DNA from: Fictibacillus solisalsi
GTDB lineage: Bacteria > Bacillota > Bacilli > Bacillales > Fictibacillaceae
DNA: 64,000 bases
Reading direction: 5' to 3'
Assembly (NCBI RefSeq): GCF_900103485.1
Contig: NZ_FNHW01000005.1
Span: forward strand, 62,001-126,000
This document shows, in pieces, positions 7,711-15,822 of this stretch (its first letter is position 1; each line of letters opens with the position of its first letter). A program made the translations under genes and the position numbers. The notes beneath the pieces were generated by a model that made no database searches, was not told the DNA's origin, and worked only from the letters and a program-made list of their open reading frames with translations.

Positions 7711-8568
7711 TTAGGCTTCATCGATGATGCTTTTTTCTTTTCTAACGAGTGCAACGTCCTCAAGAGGAGTTTGTTCCGGGTCGATCATGCCCGTATATTG
7801 GTCGTCATAGGTTAATTGAATGTTTAATTTATTTAGATGTTTATTTCTCAAATAGACGACTTCTATGAGATTTTCTTTATTAAAATAATGGGATAAAGTT
7901 CGGACAAACTCGTAGTAAGTGGCAACGGGTTTACCATTAATATGAGTAATGATATCGCTTTCGCGTAATCCTGCGGAGTACGCTGGACTATTTGGGTAGA
8001 CCTTCATAATAAAATTTCCCTCATGACTTGAATTCGCTTGAAGCAATTGATCAGGTGTGGCTGTGTAGTTTATAACTCCGATCCTTGGGTAATTAAAAAT
8101 ATCATTTCGCAAATCCAGTCCGAGCTCTAAAACGCTTTTTATATTATAAAGTGTTTGTCTCCAACCCATATCTCCACATTCTCTAATCCACTGCATAACC
8201 TCGTCATCTTCATATCCATCCACCTTCACGGTGATTTTTATGAAATTTTCGGATATTTCTTGTAACGTAAAGTCAGTATGCAGCTCATATTCTCTGTAGG
8301 AGCCATCAGGAAGTAACGCCTTATACTTGTCCCAAAAGACAATACGGTGAGGAGCTTCCTTGATTATACATATGGATTTATTGGTCAATTCACCAATAAT
8401 AAAATCAACCTCATCTCCAATTTCAATTCTCTTCTTTTTTCCTTCGATTAAGGCAACGTCCGTCAAGAATTGGTTCCAACCGTCGGTGGTCGAGATCAGG
8501 GCCCAAAGCTCCTCATGTTTACAATTAATGTAGCTTGTATTAAGCGTGTAAAATTTCGTTTTATCCAT
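7711..8568 (-). CDS. SRPBCC (AHSA1/START-like) domain fused to a PDZ domain
   Basis: 285 residues. Residues about 1-155 look like an SRPBCC ligand-binding fold (N-terminal ALISTTDGWNQFL, mid FWDKYKALLPDGS, C-terminal helix WRQTLYNIKSVLELG). Residues about 170-255 form a PDZ domain (YPNSPAYSAGLRESDIITHINGKPV). It is a paralog of the protein at 32163, sharing the order YPRIGVINYT / YPRLGILNCT, SPA..AGL and the PDZ core. The fusion is unusual: SRPBCC domains bind hydrophobic ligands or act as polyketide cyclases, while PDZ binds protein C-termini. Inference: a carrier or chaperone that docks a hydrophobic intermediate to a partner enzyme. No signal peptide, so cytoplasmic. GGAGGCG precedes the ATG. 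Transcribed alone, divergent from the glycosyltransferase. Confidence 0.7.
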   Translation of the reverse strand: MDKTKFYTLNTSYINCKHEELWALISTTDGWNQFLTDVALIEGKKKRIEIGDEVDFIIGELTNKSICIIKEAPHRIVFWDKYKALLPDGSYREYELHTDFTLQEISENFIKITVKVDGYEDDEVMQWIRECGDMGWRQTLYNIKSVLELGLDLRNDIFNYPRIGVINYTATPDQLLQANSSHEGNFIMKVYPNSPAYSAGLRESDIITHINGKPVATYYEFVRTLSHYFNKENLIEVVYLRNKHLNKLNIQLTYDDQYTGMIDPEQTPLEDVALVRKEKSIIDEA

Positions 8569-8705
8569 GATACGCCTCCTTTCTATGACTATCTTATTTG
8601 AATGTTAGGCTCTTTGACTCGGCGTTTTTAAATGAGATTGGCAATAAAAAACGAGTACTGTTTTGAATAATGATTTTATAATGTAGTACAAAAACAGGTG
8701 AAAAA

Positions 8706-9596
8706 ATGCAAACAACCGGAGTCATTATCCCCGTTTTTAATCAAGCAATTCCTCTTTTATGTACCTTACATGGATTCCAAAAACAATCTGTTAATTCATT
8801 TAAAATATCGATTGTGGACGATGGTTCTGACGAGGATATAAGGAGCATTGTGCGTTTGTTTGAGGATGTACTGGATATCACCTATACGAGAATCAATAAA
8901 AGTGGGAGAGCAATCGCACGAAATGTGGGAGTCGAAACACTTAAAGGAACTTCTACCCTCATTTTTTGTGATGCCGATCGTATTCCGGCGAGGAATTTTA
9001 TTCAAGAACATCTTAAAGCCCATAACTTCAAGAAAGCTGCTTTGGTAGTAGGTGATATCAAGGAGATGTATGTCCCTGACCTGTGGAATAGCCTTCCTAC
9101 AGTCTTTGAAAACTATCTATTTACAAAGCGGTTGAGGAGGCCACAATATCCTCGTATTGTTTACACGTTATTTGACGAGGAAGGGAAATCCATATCCAAT
9201 ATTCCTTGGTTAGCGACGTTTAGTGGGAATTTTTCCATTAGTTATGACCTTTTTAATAAGATTGGGGGATTTGATGCCAATTTTCGTGATTGGGGTTTTG
9301 AACACTTTGAGTTCGGATACCGTGCCTATCGGCAATCTGTTGATTTCTTATACAACAAGAATGCGGTTAACATTCATATCGCTCATAGCCGTCAAATCAA
9401 TTATCAAACTCATCTCAAAAAAAGTCATGACATATTCAAAAAGAAACACCCGTCCCCAGAAGTCGAGCTACTTTTGGATTTTATGTTAGGTGATGTCAGT
9501 TTATTGGATCTACACAATGTTAGTCTTCCCTTGCATGACAACGTCCCTAACTTCAAAAATATACCGGATCGGTTTGTGAAAATTACTAATTTTTAG
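8706..9596 (+). CDS. Family 2 glycosyltransferase (GT-A fold)
   Basis: 296 residues. The N-terminus GVIIPVFNQ, VDDGSD (37-42) and the DxD-type motif CDADR (88-92) mark a GT-A nucleotide-sugar transferase. The C-terminal segment GGFDANFRDWGFEHFEFG matches the galactosyltransferase-like C-terminal (Glyco_transf_7C) pattern with its acidic base. No membrane segment. AGGTG lies 7 bases upstream of the ATG, and a TATAAT at about 8676 may be the -10 box. It begins a three-gene operon with the aminotransferase 10 bases downstream. Likely attaches an activated hexose or amino sugar to the product; donor and acceptor are unknown. Confidence 0.85.
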   Translation: MQTTGVIIPVFNQAIPLLCTLHGFQKQSVNSFKISIVDDGSDEDIRSIVRLFEDVLDITYTRINKSGRAIARNVGVETLKGTSTLIFCDADRIPARNFIQEHLKAHNFKKAALVVGDIKEMYVPDLWNSLPTVFENYLFTKRLRRPQYPRIVYTLFDEEGKSISNIPWLATFSGNFSISYDLFNKIGGFDANFRDWGFEHFEFGYRAYRQSVDFLYNKNAVNIHIAHSRQINYQTHLKKSHDIFKKKHPSPEVELLLDFMLGDVSLLDLHNVSLPLHDNVPNFKNIPDRFVKITNF

Positions 9597-9606
9597 GAGT
9601 GTGTGT

Positions 9607-10947
9607 ATGAATAAGTATAACGTCCTTCATCCATTCAGCTTTATGCCCAATTTACAGGATAAGACCGAAGAGGATATTAAGGGACTGTACACTTTTTTAG
9701 AAAGTGGAAAAGGTTGTTGGGTAAATGATGATAAAGGAAACAAATACTTTTATGCTACAACAGCAGTTCCAACTGTTGGGCTAGGTAATACAAGAGTAGT
9801 GGAAGCCATCCATAAGCAAATGGAACGTTTGAGTTTTGCGTCTACCTGTGGTCAAACACATCCCTATGTACAAAAACTTGCTGAGAAGTTAATAAGTGTA
9901 GCCGGAGATCATTTCTCCCTTTGCTTTTATACTATGGATGGTAGTGGTGCAATTGAAACTGCGATGAAGCTTGCTAGACAACATTTCATTCAAAAAGGAT
10001 TACATAAAAAATCCAAGTTCATTAGTTTTGATGGCAATTATCATGGCACTATGTTTGCCTCGGGTTCTGTAACAAATATGGGGATTCAAGAAAGCTTTGG
10101 AGAGGGGATTACAGGCTGTTACACTGCGCCTTTTCCAAATATGTTAAGACCTCCTCTTGAAGGGACAGAAGAAGAGATCATGGCCTATTGCCTTCAACAA
10201 CTTGAAAAGTTAATTGCCGAAATTTCTCCGGACGAAATCGCTGCCATTATCTTTGAGCCTATCCAAGCTGTCAATGGAATCATTCCAATGTCTCAGTCTT
10301 TCCTGCAACAGGTCGCCTCTTTAGCAAAAAAGAATAATATCCTCTTAATTGCCGATGAGGTAACTACTGGATTAGGAAGAACAGGATATTGGACAGCCAG
10401 TGAATATTATGGAATCAAACCAGATTTGTTAGCGATTTCAAAGGGATTGACTGGAGGCTACTTTCCTATGGGGGCCACACTTATTTCTTCAGAAGTAGAA
10501 TCAACTTTAATTAGGGAAGGCGGGGTATTTCTTCATGGTTCAACCCAATGTGGTCACCCGGTTGGATGTGTAGCTGCTCTTGAGCTAATCTCAATTATTG
10601 AAGAAGAGAACCTGCTAGACAACGCAAAACATTTGGGAGAAAACATTCTTTCCACCTTCAAAGATCGTTTAAAGGACTGTGAACATGTCGGAGAAGTACG
10701 AGGGCAAGGATTAATGATTTCTATTGAGTTTGTGACTGATCGTCAGTCTAATAACACTATAGACTTTTCGCTAGGCGAGCGCTTTTCTCAAGAACTAAGA
10801 AGGCATGGGGTGCTGGGTAATTATTTTAATGGGATTCTATTGTTATATCCACCACTAAACCTTTCGGAAGGTGAAGCAACTTTTCTTACCAATAAGGTTA
10901 GTCAAGCAATCAACCAAATTTTTGGAGGTATAAATAAATATGAGTGA
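9607..10947 (+). CDS. Class III PLP-dependent aminotransferase
   Basis: 446 residues. Fold-type I, class III signatures are present: DGSGAIETAMKLAR near 111-124, FEPIQ near 216, IADEVTTGLGRTG with the cofactor Asp at 250, and ISKGLTGGYFPMGA with the Schiff-base Lys at 279. ATG at 9607 was chosen because AGGAG lies about 8 bases upstream; GTG at 9601 is in frame but overlaps that site. The preceding glycosyltransferase ends 10 bases upstream and the cupin start overlaps the end by 8 bases. Family role: transfer of an amino group to an aldehyde or ketone, often in amino sugars, omega-amino acids or aminopolyols. It may make an amine that is later acylated by the carrier-linked amino acid system. 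Confidence 0.9.
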   Translation: MNKYNVLHPFSFMPNLQDKTEEDIKGLYTFLESGKGCWVNDDKGNKYFYATTAVPTVGLGNTRVVEAIHKQMERLSFASTCGQTHPYVQKLAEKLISVAGDHFSLCFYTMDGSGAIETAMKLARQHFIQKGLHKKSKFISFDGNYHGTMFASGSVTNMGIQESFGEGITGCYTAPFPNMLRPPLEGTEEEIMAYCLQQLEKLIAEISPDEIAAIIFEPIQAVNGIIPMSQSFLQQVASLAKKNNILLIADEVTTGLGRTGYWTASEYYGIKPDLLAISKGLTGGYFPMGATLISSEVESTLIREGGVFLHGSTQCGHPVGCVAALELISIIEEENLLDNAKHLGENILSTFKDRLKDCEHVGEVRGQGLMISIEFVTDRQSNNTIDFSLGERFSQELRRHGVLGNYFNGILLLYPPLNLSEGEATFLTNKVSQAINQIFGGINKYE

Positions 10948-11293
10948 AGACAAACACAAAATTGTTCGTAAGGAAGACATGGTCTGGGAATATGGGATGT
11001 ATGATCAAACGGAAATGACTTACCTATGGGAAGATGAGGAGACAGGCAGAGTAGCCTTTCTCGTAAAATTAGAACCAGGCGCAAGAATCCCATTTCATGA
11101 TCATCCAAGAAGGGAAATTGCGTTTCTTGTAGAAGGGGAGGTTTGGTTGAATGACGACTTGATGAAAAAAGGCGACTTCTTGACAGCAATTGATCAAGAA
11201 GCACATGACGTCTATTCCGAAAAAGGGTGTACTTTCTTTATTTATATCGATTATAATATCCAAAAGCACCGGTTCGAAAAAATCGAAAAATAG
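10940..11293 (+). CDS. Cupin-domain protein (ChrR-like)
   Basis: 117 residues, one cupin barrel. Motif 1 appears as PFHDHPRREIAFLVEGEVWL, with the two metal His (HxH) and the Glu, and a second His late in QEAHDVYS. Start overlaps the aminotransferase stop by 8 bases, indicating translational coupling; TTGGAGG lies upstream. Followed by a 15-base-pair perfect terminator, so it ends the operon. Cupins of this size act as isomerases, oxygenases or metal-binding sensors; the reaction cannot be told from sequence. Confidence 0.78.
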   Translation: MSEDKHKIVRKEDMVWEYGMYDQTEMTYLWEDEETGRVAFLVKLEPGARIPFHDHPRREIAFLVEGEVWLNDDLMKKGDFLTAIDQEAHDVYSEKGCTFFIYIDYNIQKHRFEKIEK

Positions 11294-11300
11294 TTAACAA

Positions 11301-11344
11301 AAGTAAAAAAGAGCTTGGATATGTAATCGAGCTCTTTTTTACTT
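11301..11344. terminator. Intrinsic terminator, perfect 15-bp stem
   Basis: AAGTAAAAAAGAGCT pairs with AGCTCTTTTTTACTT around a 14-base loop. It ends the GT2-aminotransferase-cupin operon and may also serve the convergent YqaJ-like gene. Confidence 0.85.
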
Positions 11345-11378
11345 GATCAATATATAAGTTCTATAGATTCTGAACATA

Positions 11379-11945
11379 TTACTTCATAACTTCGTTATAC
11401 CAAAATTCTTTCTCTTTGTTTATAATTTTTTTAATTAGATTTTCGTCACGATCAATGTAATAATAATGTAAATGGATTCCACCCACTAACGTAGCTACCC
11501 ACCACCCCTTGGCATTTGTAACAGCCATATAATGTTGGCACTGAAGATAAATAGATGACCTCTCATCCTTTTGGAGTGTAAAGTCTTTATTAGATGTCGC
11601 TTTACACAACAATCCTTCCTTTTTACCAACAACCATTCGATCAACATTTGCTATCATAAATGGATGTTTAACATTTTGTAGAATCGCGTTTTTTCTCAGG
11701 AGCTTGATTCCCGTCTTTTTAAACTCCTCAGCAATAAATTCTTTAACCCTCATTCGAAACTTCATTTTTTCATGAATAATTACCTGTGTGTGACCCGTTT
11801 TTTCCTCAATTAACTTCCGCTTACTTTTACTAGGATTTACCCCGAACAGCGTACTGACATCCGTACCACCAATTCCTTTAGATCTCCATTTTGCCAGTTC
11901 TGCCTCATCTAAGTCATGTTTCCAAACCAATATTCTGTAGTCCAA
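11379..11945 (-). CDS. YqaJ/lambda-exonuclease-like protein, probably inactive
   Basis: The N-terminus (WRSKGIGGTDVSTLFGVNP) and C-terminus (YLQCQHYMAVTNAKGWWVATL) match the YqaJ viral recombinase family of phage alkaline exonucleases. The Asp in IANVDRMV is present. The following catalytic E-x-K strand should read roughly GLLEIK or GLLECK; here it is GLLCKATSN, so the Glu appears to be lost. TTG at 11945 was chosen because AAAGGAGG lies 7 bases upstream; an in-frame TTG at 11963 would overlap that site. 188 residues, short for the family (usually 200-320). Single gene on the opposite strand between two operons, so it may be a phage or plasmid remnant. Confidence 0.7.
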   Translation of the reverse strand: MDYRILVWKHDLDEAELAKWRSKGIGGTDVSTLFGVNPSKSKRKLIEEKTGHTQVIIHEKMKFRMRVKEFIAEEFKKTGIKLLRKNAILQNVKHPFMIANVDRMVVGKKEGLLCKATSNKDFTLQKDERSSIYLQCQHYMAVTNAKGWWVATLVGGIHLHYYYIDRDENLIKKIINKEKEFWYNEVMK

Positions 11946-12209
11946 ATCATGTCCTCCTTTCAAACTCTCTCCATAATAGAAAAAGTTAGAAAGAAATTCT
12001 CGGTCTTTAATCGGAAGATATCGGCTTTTTTAGCCTGGGAAATTTGTGGGATTAAGTAGGAAGATAGCACTATTTATAGAATATTTTAGGCTATTTTGTA
12101 AATTTTACACGAATCTACCGCAATGGATTATGAACTTTCAGAAAATTTTATTGATAATATGTGCTTAGCGAGTAAAAAGTAAACAATTGACATCATAGGG
12201 GGATTTTAT

Positions 12210-12866
12210 GTGAAACCAGTAATCTTGTATTACCCAACATTGCAAAAAGATTTTAATTTTTACGAATGGGTCGGGAACTTGTCCAACAAAGTCAAGTTAA
12301 TGAAAGTTACTAGTTTTCAAGACGTCAAGTCCGTCATGAAGATGGGAGATTACACAGTCTACATTTTATTGACAAATAGTCAATCGTTTCCCGCCAATTG
12401 GCAATTCACTCAATTACAAGCTGATACTACATTAATGATATTAGCCGGTTTCAATAAGATGAATATGGTATTACTCAACTCGTTTCTGGATTCCTTGGAC
12501 ACTTATGTAGAACCTAGCCCTGACAATTCCTCGTTTTATCGATCTCTTGATTATTTAGATGATAATCTTTGTGATAATGAATTGTCCTTGGAAAAGGTGG
12601 CCTCTCACGCGTACGTAAGTAAGTGTCATTATTCAAGAATCTTTCAGCAATATGTCGGTAAAGGATTTAAAGAGTATGTCATCAATAAACGAATTCAAAA
12701 AGCGAAAGTGCTGCTAAAGAAAGGTGAGACCGTTACTGATGTTTGTTTTTCCATCGGATATAACGATCTAACCCACTTTGGACGAATGTTCAAAAAGATT
12801 GTGGGCATTAATCCTTCTCAGTACAGAAATCAATATAGTGCATGCCAGGAGGCTAAAACATCTTGA
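12210..12866 (+). CDS. AraC-family transcriptional regulator, likely cluster regulator
   Basis: 218 residues. Residues about 118-215 form the AraC double helix-turn-helix (LSLEKVASHAYVSKCHYSR, then FSIGYNDLTHFGRMFKKIVGINPSQYR). The N-terminal 115 residues are not a cupin or a clear receiver; they begin VILYYPTLQKDFNFYEW and contain VYILLTNSQSFPANWQ, which the second AraC protein at 29396 echoes (VVFLSANQSLPADWM). GTG start with AGGGGGA 8 bases upstream. First gene of the core operon, overlapping the TPR gene by 4 bases. Inferred to activate cluster promoters; the ligand is unknown. Confidence 0.85.
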   Translation: MKPVILYYPTLQKDFNFYEWVGNLSNKVKLMKVTSFQDVKSVMKMGDYTVYILLTNSQSFPANWQFTQLQADTTLMILAGFNKMNMVLLNSFLDSLDTYVEPSPDNSSFYRSLDYLDDNLCDNELSLEKVASHAYVSKCHYSRIFQQYVGKGFKEYVINKRIQKAKVLLKKGETVTDVCFSIGYNDLTHFGRMFKKIVGINPSQYRNQYSACQEAKTS

Positions 12867-13789
12867 AGAAAATACTTATTGTTCTATCTGTTATAGGGAT
12901 TATCGCATTTGCTATAACATCCTTTCGAAGTTATAACTTTTACAAGGCTTACGAAATCCCGTCCTTAAAAGGTAATGTGAACATTCATGAGCTTAACATT
13001 GATTTTAAAGAAGAAATAAAAATTGCAAACAGAAATATAGCAGAGAACAGAGAACTAGGTGTTAAAGATATCAATGAGGTTAATGTAGAAGAGGGTTATC
13101 ACTATTCTAAGAAGTTAATAAAGGAAGGAAAGTATAACCAAGCCTCACAATTACTAAAAAAAATCGTAAAGTTAAAACCGAATCAATGGGTTTATCTTAA
13201 TGAACTCCGAATACTCGCACTTAAGGAAAACAAGACAGATGACTTCTTAAAAACAATGGAAGCTATTCCTCAGACATATGAAGTTAGAATGAACGAAGCA
13301 TTGGCCTATGTGGACTATTTACAAACCCCTGGAATGGGGACGGCTAACTTAGGACAAAAGTCGGCACAGTCCATAAATTTATTAAATGAAATTATTAAAG
13401 AAAATAAACACGACTTGTTAGCCCATTATGCCAGAGGCCTTAACAACCTATATTGGCCTTTGGGATTGAAAAGAACCAATAAAGCTATTCAAGATCTGAC
13501 GTATTGTGTGGCTGTTGAAAAAGAATTTGGAGGAGACAAATTTCCGTTCTGGGCCTTGTTTTATGTTGCCTTAGGGGATGCCCTTGTTAAGGATGGACAA
13601 CAAAAAGAGGGACAAGCTGTTTGGAAACAAGGATATAAAAAATATCCTCACTCTTCTGAATTAGAAAAACGCCAAGGATTAGATGAGAAAAAAGCTTTTC
13701 AATTGGTTAAAGAAGAGAGAGGAATTGATGGTTTTCAACAGCCAGATAAGTCCATCTCCGATCTTAGTATTATTTGGTCAAATCATTAA
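12863..13789 (+). CDS. Membrane-anchored TPR protein
   Basis: 308 residues. One N-terminal membrane helix (about 4-22, ILIVLSVIGIIAFAI) anchors a helical domain outside or along the membrane. TPR-like repeats are visible near residues 80-115 (YSKKLIKEGKYNQASQLLK, then IVKLKPNQWVYLNELR) and 190-270 (LAHYARGLNNLYWPLG, ALFYVALGDALVKDGQQKEG). TTG start after AGGAGG, overlapping the AraC stop. Upstream of the ketosynthase and in the same operon as the UNB-like genes, so it may scaffold the membrane part of the pathway. I do not know an exact family. Confidence 0.65.
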   Translation: MKKILIVLSVIGIIAFAITSFRSYNFYKAYEIPSLKGNVNIHELNIDFKEEIKIANRNIAENRELGVKDINEVNVEEGYHYSKKLIKEGKYNQASQLLKKIVKLKPNQWVYLNELRILALKENKTDDFLKTMEAIPQTYEVRMNEALAYVDYLQTPGMGTANLGQKSAQSINLLNEIIKENKHDLLAHYARGLNNLYWPLGLKRTNKAIQDLTYCVAVEKEFGGDKFPFWALFYVALGDALVKDGQQKEGQAVWKQGYKKYPHSSELEKRQGLDEKKAFQLVKEERGIDGFQQPDKSISDLSIIWSNH

Positions 13790-13806
13790 ATAGGGGGGAT
13801 CGATTC

Positions 13807-14955
13807 ATGCGATCCATTGCTGTTTCTGGAATATCCGTAATTTCTTCATTAGGCTCAAATATCGAGCAAACGTGGTCAAATATGCTAAATAAACAAAGTG
13901 GTGTCAGCCAGGTAACTTTGTTTCCGGTAGAGGATCAACATAATCGTAATGCATGTGAGGTAAAAGATCTTAAATCAATTTGTATCCCAGAGGTTTATGA
14001 AAAAGGCAGGGCAACAAGCTTGCTCATTACAGCGATAGACGATGCATTATTTGATGCAGGACTCGACGAGAGTTTCTTACAATCCGCTCGATGTGGATTA
14101 AGTGTCGGAACAACAATGGGAGAGTTGAATGGGTTAAGTCGAGAAGGCGCTCATATGAAATATGGTCCCCATCTTTTGGCGAAGAATGTTCGGGACTATT
14201 ATGAGCTAGGAGGGCCTTCGTGGACCCTCACCAATGCTTGTGCGGCCGGGAATTTTTCCATAGCAAAGGCGATGGACGAATTACAATCCGGTAGAGTAGA
14301 TGTGATGATTGCTGCAGGTGTGGACGCTTTATCTTGGGTAGCTTTTACGGGCTTTAGCAGTTTACGTGCGATGTCCCCTGATTTTTGTAGTCCATTTGAT
14401 AAAGATAGAAAGGGATTAATTCTAGGTGAAGGAGCAGCAGTTTTAATCTTAGAGAGTATTGAGCATCTTCAAAAAAGGTCAAGAAATTCAAAAGCTGTCA
14501 TAAAAGGTTATGGTCTCAATTGTGATGCTCATCATATAACTCAACCAGATCCAGACGCAGTGGGGGCAATCACGGCAATGCAAGAAGCTCTTCAACATGC
14601 TCAGTTGTCACCAAAGGATATTCAGTATGTTAGTTCACATGGCACTGGAACGAGGGCAAATGATTCGATGGAAAGTAAAGCCCTGTTCAAATGTTTTGGA
14701 AGTGGTATTACTACGAGCTCAGTCAAAGGGAATATAGGCCATACCTTAGGTGCGGCCAGTGTGATTGAAGCAGCGTTGAGCGTGAAAATTATAAATGAGA
14801 AAATTATTCCCCCCACGGCAAACTTGCATCAAGTGGATCCAGAAGTGGAGGTTCATGTAATCAAAGATCACCCCGCTAATTTTGACGGTGAAAATATCAT
14901 TTCCAATGCCTATGCCTTTGGGGGAATTAATTCGTCAATTATTATAGGGAAATAG
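13807..14955 (+). CDS. Beta-ketoacyl-ACP synthase (KAS II/FabF-type ketosynthase), complete catalytic triad
   Basis: 382 residues of the thiolase fold. The catalytic set is complete: Cys145 in TNACAAGN, His278 in SSHGTGT and His312 in KGNIGHTLGAA. ATG at 13807 was chosen because GGGGGG lies about 8 bases upstream; a longer in-frame start at 13774 would run through the preceding gene. It is somewhat short for FabF (about 410) and its sequence is unlike a housekeeping FabF. Spaced 17 bases from the UNBU-like gene. Role: decarboxylative Claisen elongation of an ACP-bound chain with malonyl-ACP. Together with the half-KS or the second KS it may form a KS:CLF-like heterodimer. Confidence 0.9.
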   Translation: MRSIAVSGISVISSLGSNIEQTWSNMLNKQSGVSQVTLFPVEDQHNRNACEVKDLKSICIPEVYEKGRATSLLITAIDDALFDAGLDESFLQSARCGLSVGTTMGELNGLSREGAHMKYGPHLLAKNVRDYYELGGPSWTLTNACAAGNFSIAKAMDELQSGRVDVMIAAGVDALSWVAFTGFSSLRAMSPDFCSPFDKDRKGLILGEGAAVLILESIEHLQKRSRNSKAVIKGYGLNCDAHHITQPDPDAVGAITAMQEALQHAQLSPKDIQYVSSHGTGTRANDSMESKALFKCFGSGITTSSVKGNIGHTLGAASVIEAALSVKIINEKIIPPTANLHQVDPEVEVHVIKDHPANFDGENIISNAYAFGGINSSIIIGK

Positions 14956-14971
14956 CGCATATGGAGGATAT

Positions 14972-15811
14972 ATGATCAATTTAAAAGAACAATCGCTTAA
15001 GATAATTACTTCCTGGAAGGACTATAAGGTTGACCCCAGGTATTTTGTATTGCTATTTCTTTTTTCATTTACCTTGGCCGGCATGGTTTATCTAGGTTTT
15101 TTTCAATCTTGGAAATCCATTTTAACGGGAATTGTGGTCTCCGTTACAACTGAAGTTGTGCTAACAAGGCTTGTCCATAAAGTATGGCGATTTCCACTTA
15201 GTGCGGTCATAACTGGGACGGGGGTTGGTTTGTTAATTAGTTCTCCTTATCCCTGGATCTATGCACTTACTAGCTTTCTCTCTATTGTTATTAAAATGTT
15301 TGTACGGTTCAAAAAAGGACATATTTTTAATCCCAATAATATAGCGGTAGTATTGGTCTTGTTCACATTAAATCAATATGCCGTCAGTACACCTAAGCAA
15401 TGGACCAATGGGTTTGAAATCATGATGGTTATTCTGTTGTTGGGTATTTTTGCAACCTACATGGCGAATCGACTCGATGTTGTCCTTTCATTTCTAGGCA
15501 GTTTTACACTGTTCGGACTACTTCGCCACTATTGGTTGGGGGCTCCAATGTACGCAGCACTAGGTCCCCTAATGGGAGCATCTCTCCAGTTGTTTGCCTT
15601 TTTCATGATTACCGATCCCAAATCAACCCCAAGTACAAGGCGAGAGAGAATCCTATTTGCATTTTTAGTCGGCGCGTTAGATGCGATCTTCCGTATCTAT
15701 CGCATTCCAAATCCCCAGTTTTATGCTCTTTCCCTCATTAGCTTGTTAACCATTATCCCTTTTAGAATATGGATTGCTAAACGCATTAATAAAACAGAAA
15801 CTGGAATCTAG
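14972..15811 (+). CDS. UNBU-like integral membrane protein (RnfD/NqrB-related)
   Basis: 279 residues with about eight predicted membrane helices. The motifs FNPNN (119-123) and ITDPKSTPSTRR (213-224) match the family that includes RnfD/NqrB and the enediyne-cassette protein UNBU. Known: UNBU homologs are conserved beside PksE in enediyne clusters; Rnf/Nqr relatives bind flavin and move electrons. Here the gene sits between two ketosynthase genes, with AGGATAT as a weak ribosome site. Inference: a membrane redox or desaturation component acting on the polyene chain together with the UNBL- and UNBV-like proteins downstream. The assignment rests on motif recall, not on a search. Confidence 0.7.
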   Translation: MINLKEQSLKIITSWKDYKVDPRYFVLLFLFSFTLAGMVYLGFFQSWKSILTGIVVSVTTEVVLTRLVHKVWRFPLSAVITGTGVGLLISSPYPWIYALTSFLSIVIKMFVRFKKGHIFNPNNIAVVLVLFTLNQYAVSTPKQWTNGFEIMMVILLLGIFATYMANRLDVVLSFLGSFTLFGLLRHYWLGAPMYAALGPLMGASLQLFAFFMITDPKSTPSTRRERILFAFLVGALDAIFRIYRIPNPQFYALSLISLLTIIPFRIWIAKRINKTETGI

Positions 15812-15822
15812 GTGAGTTAAAT

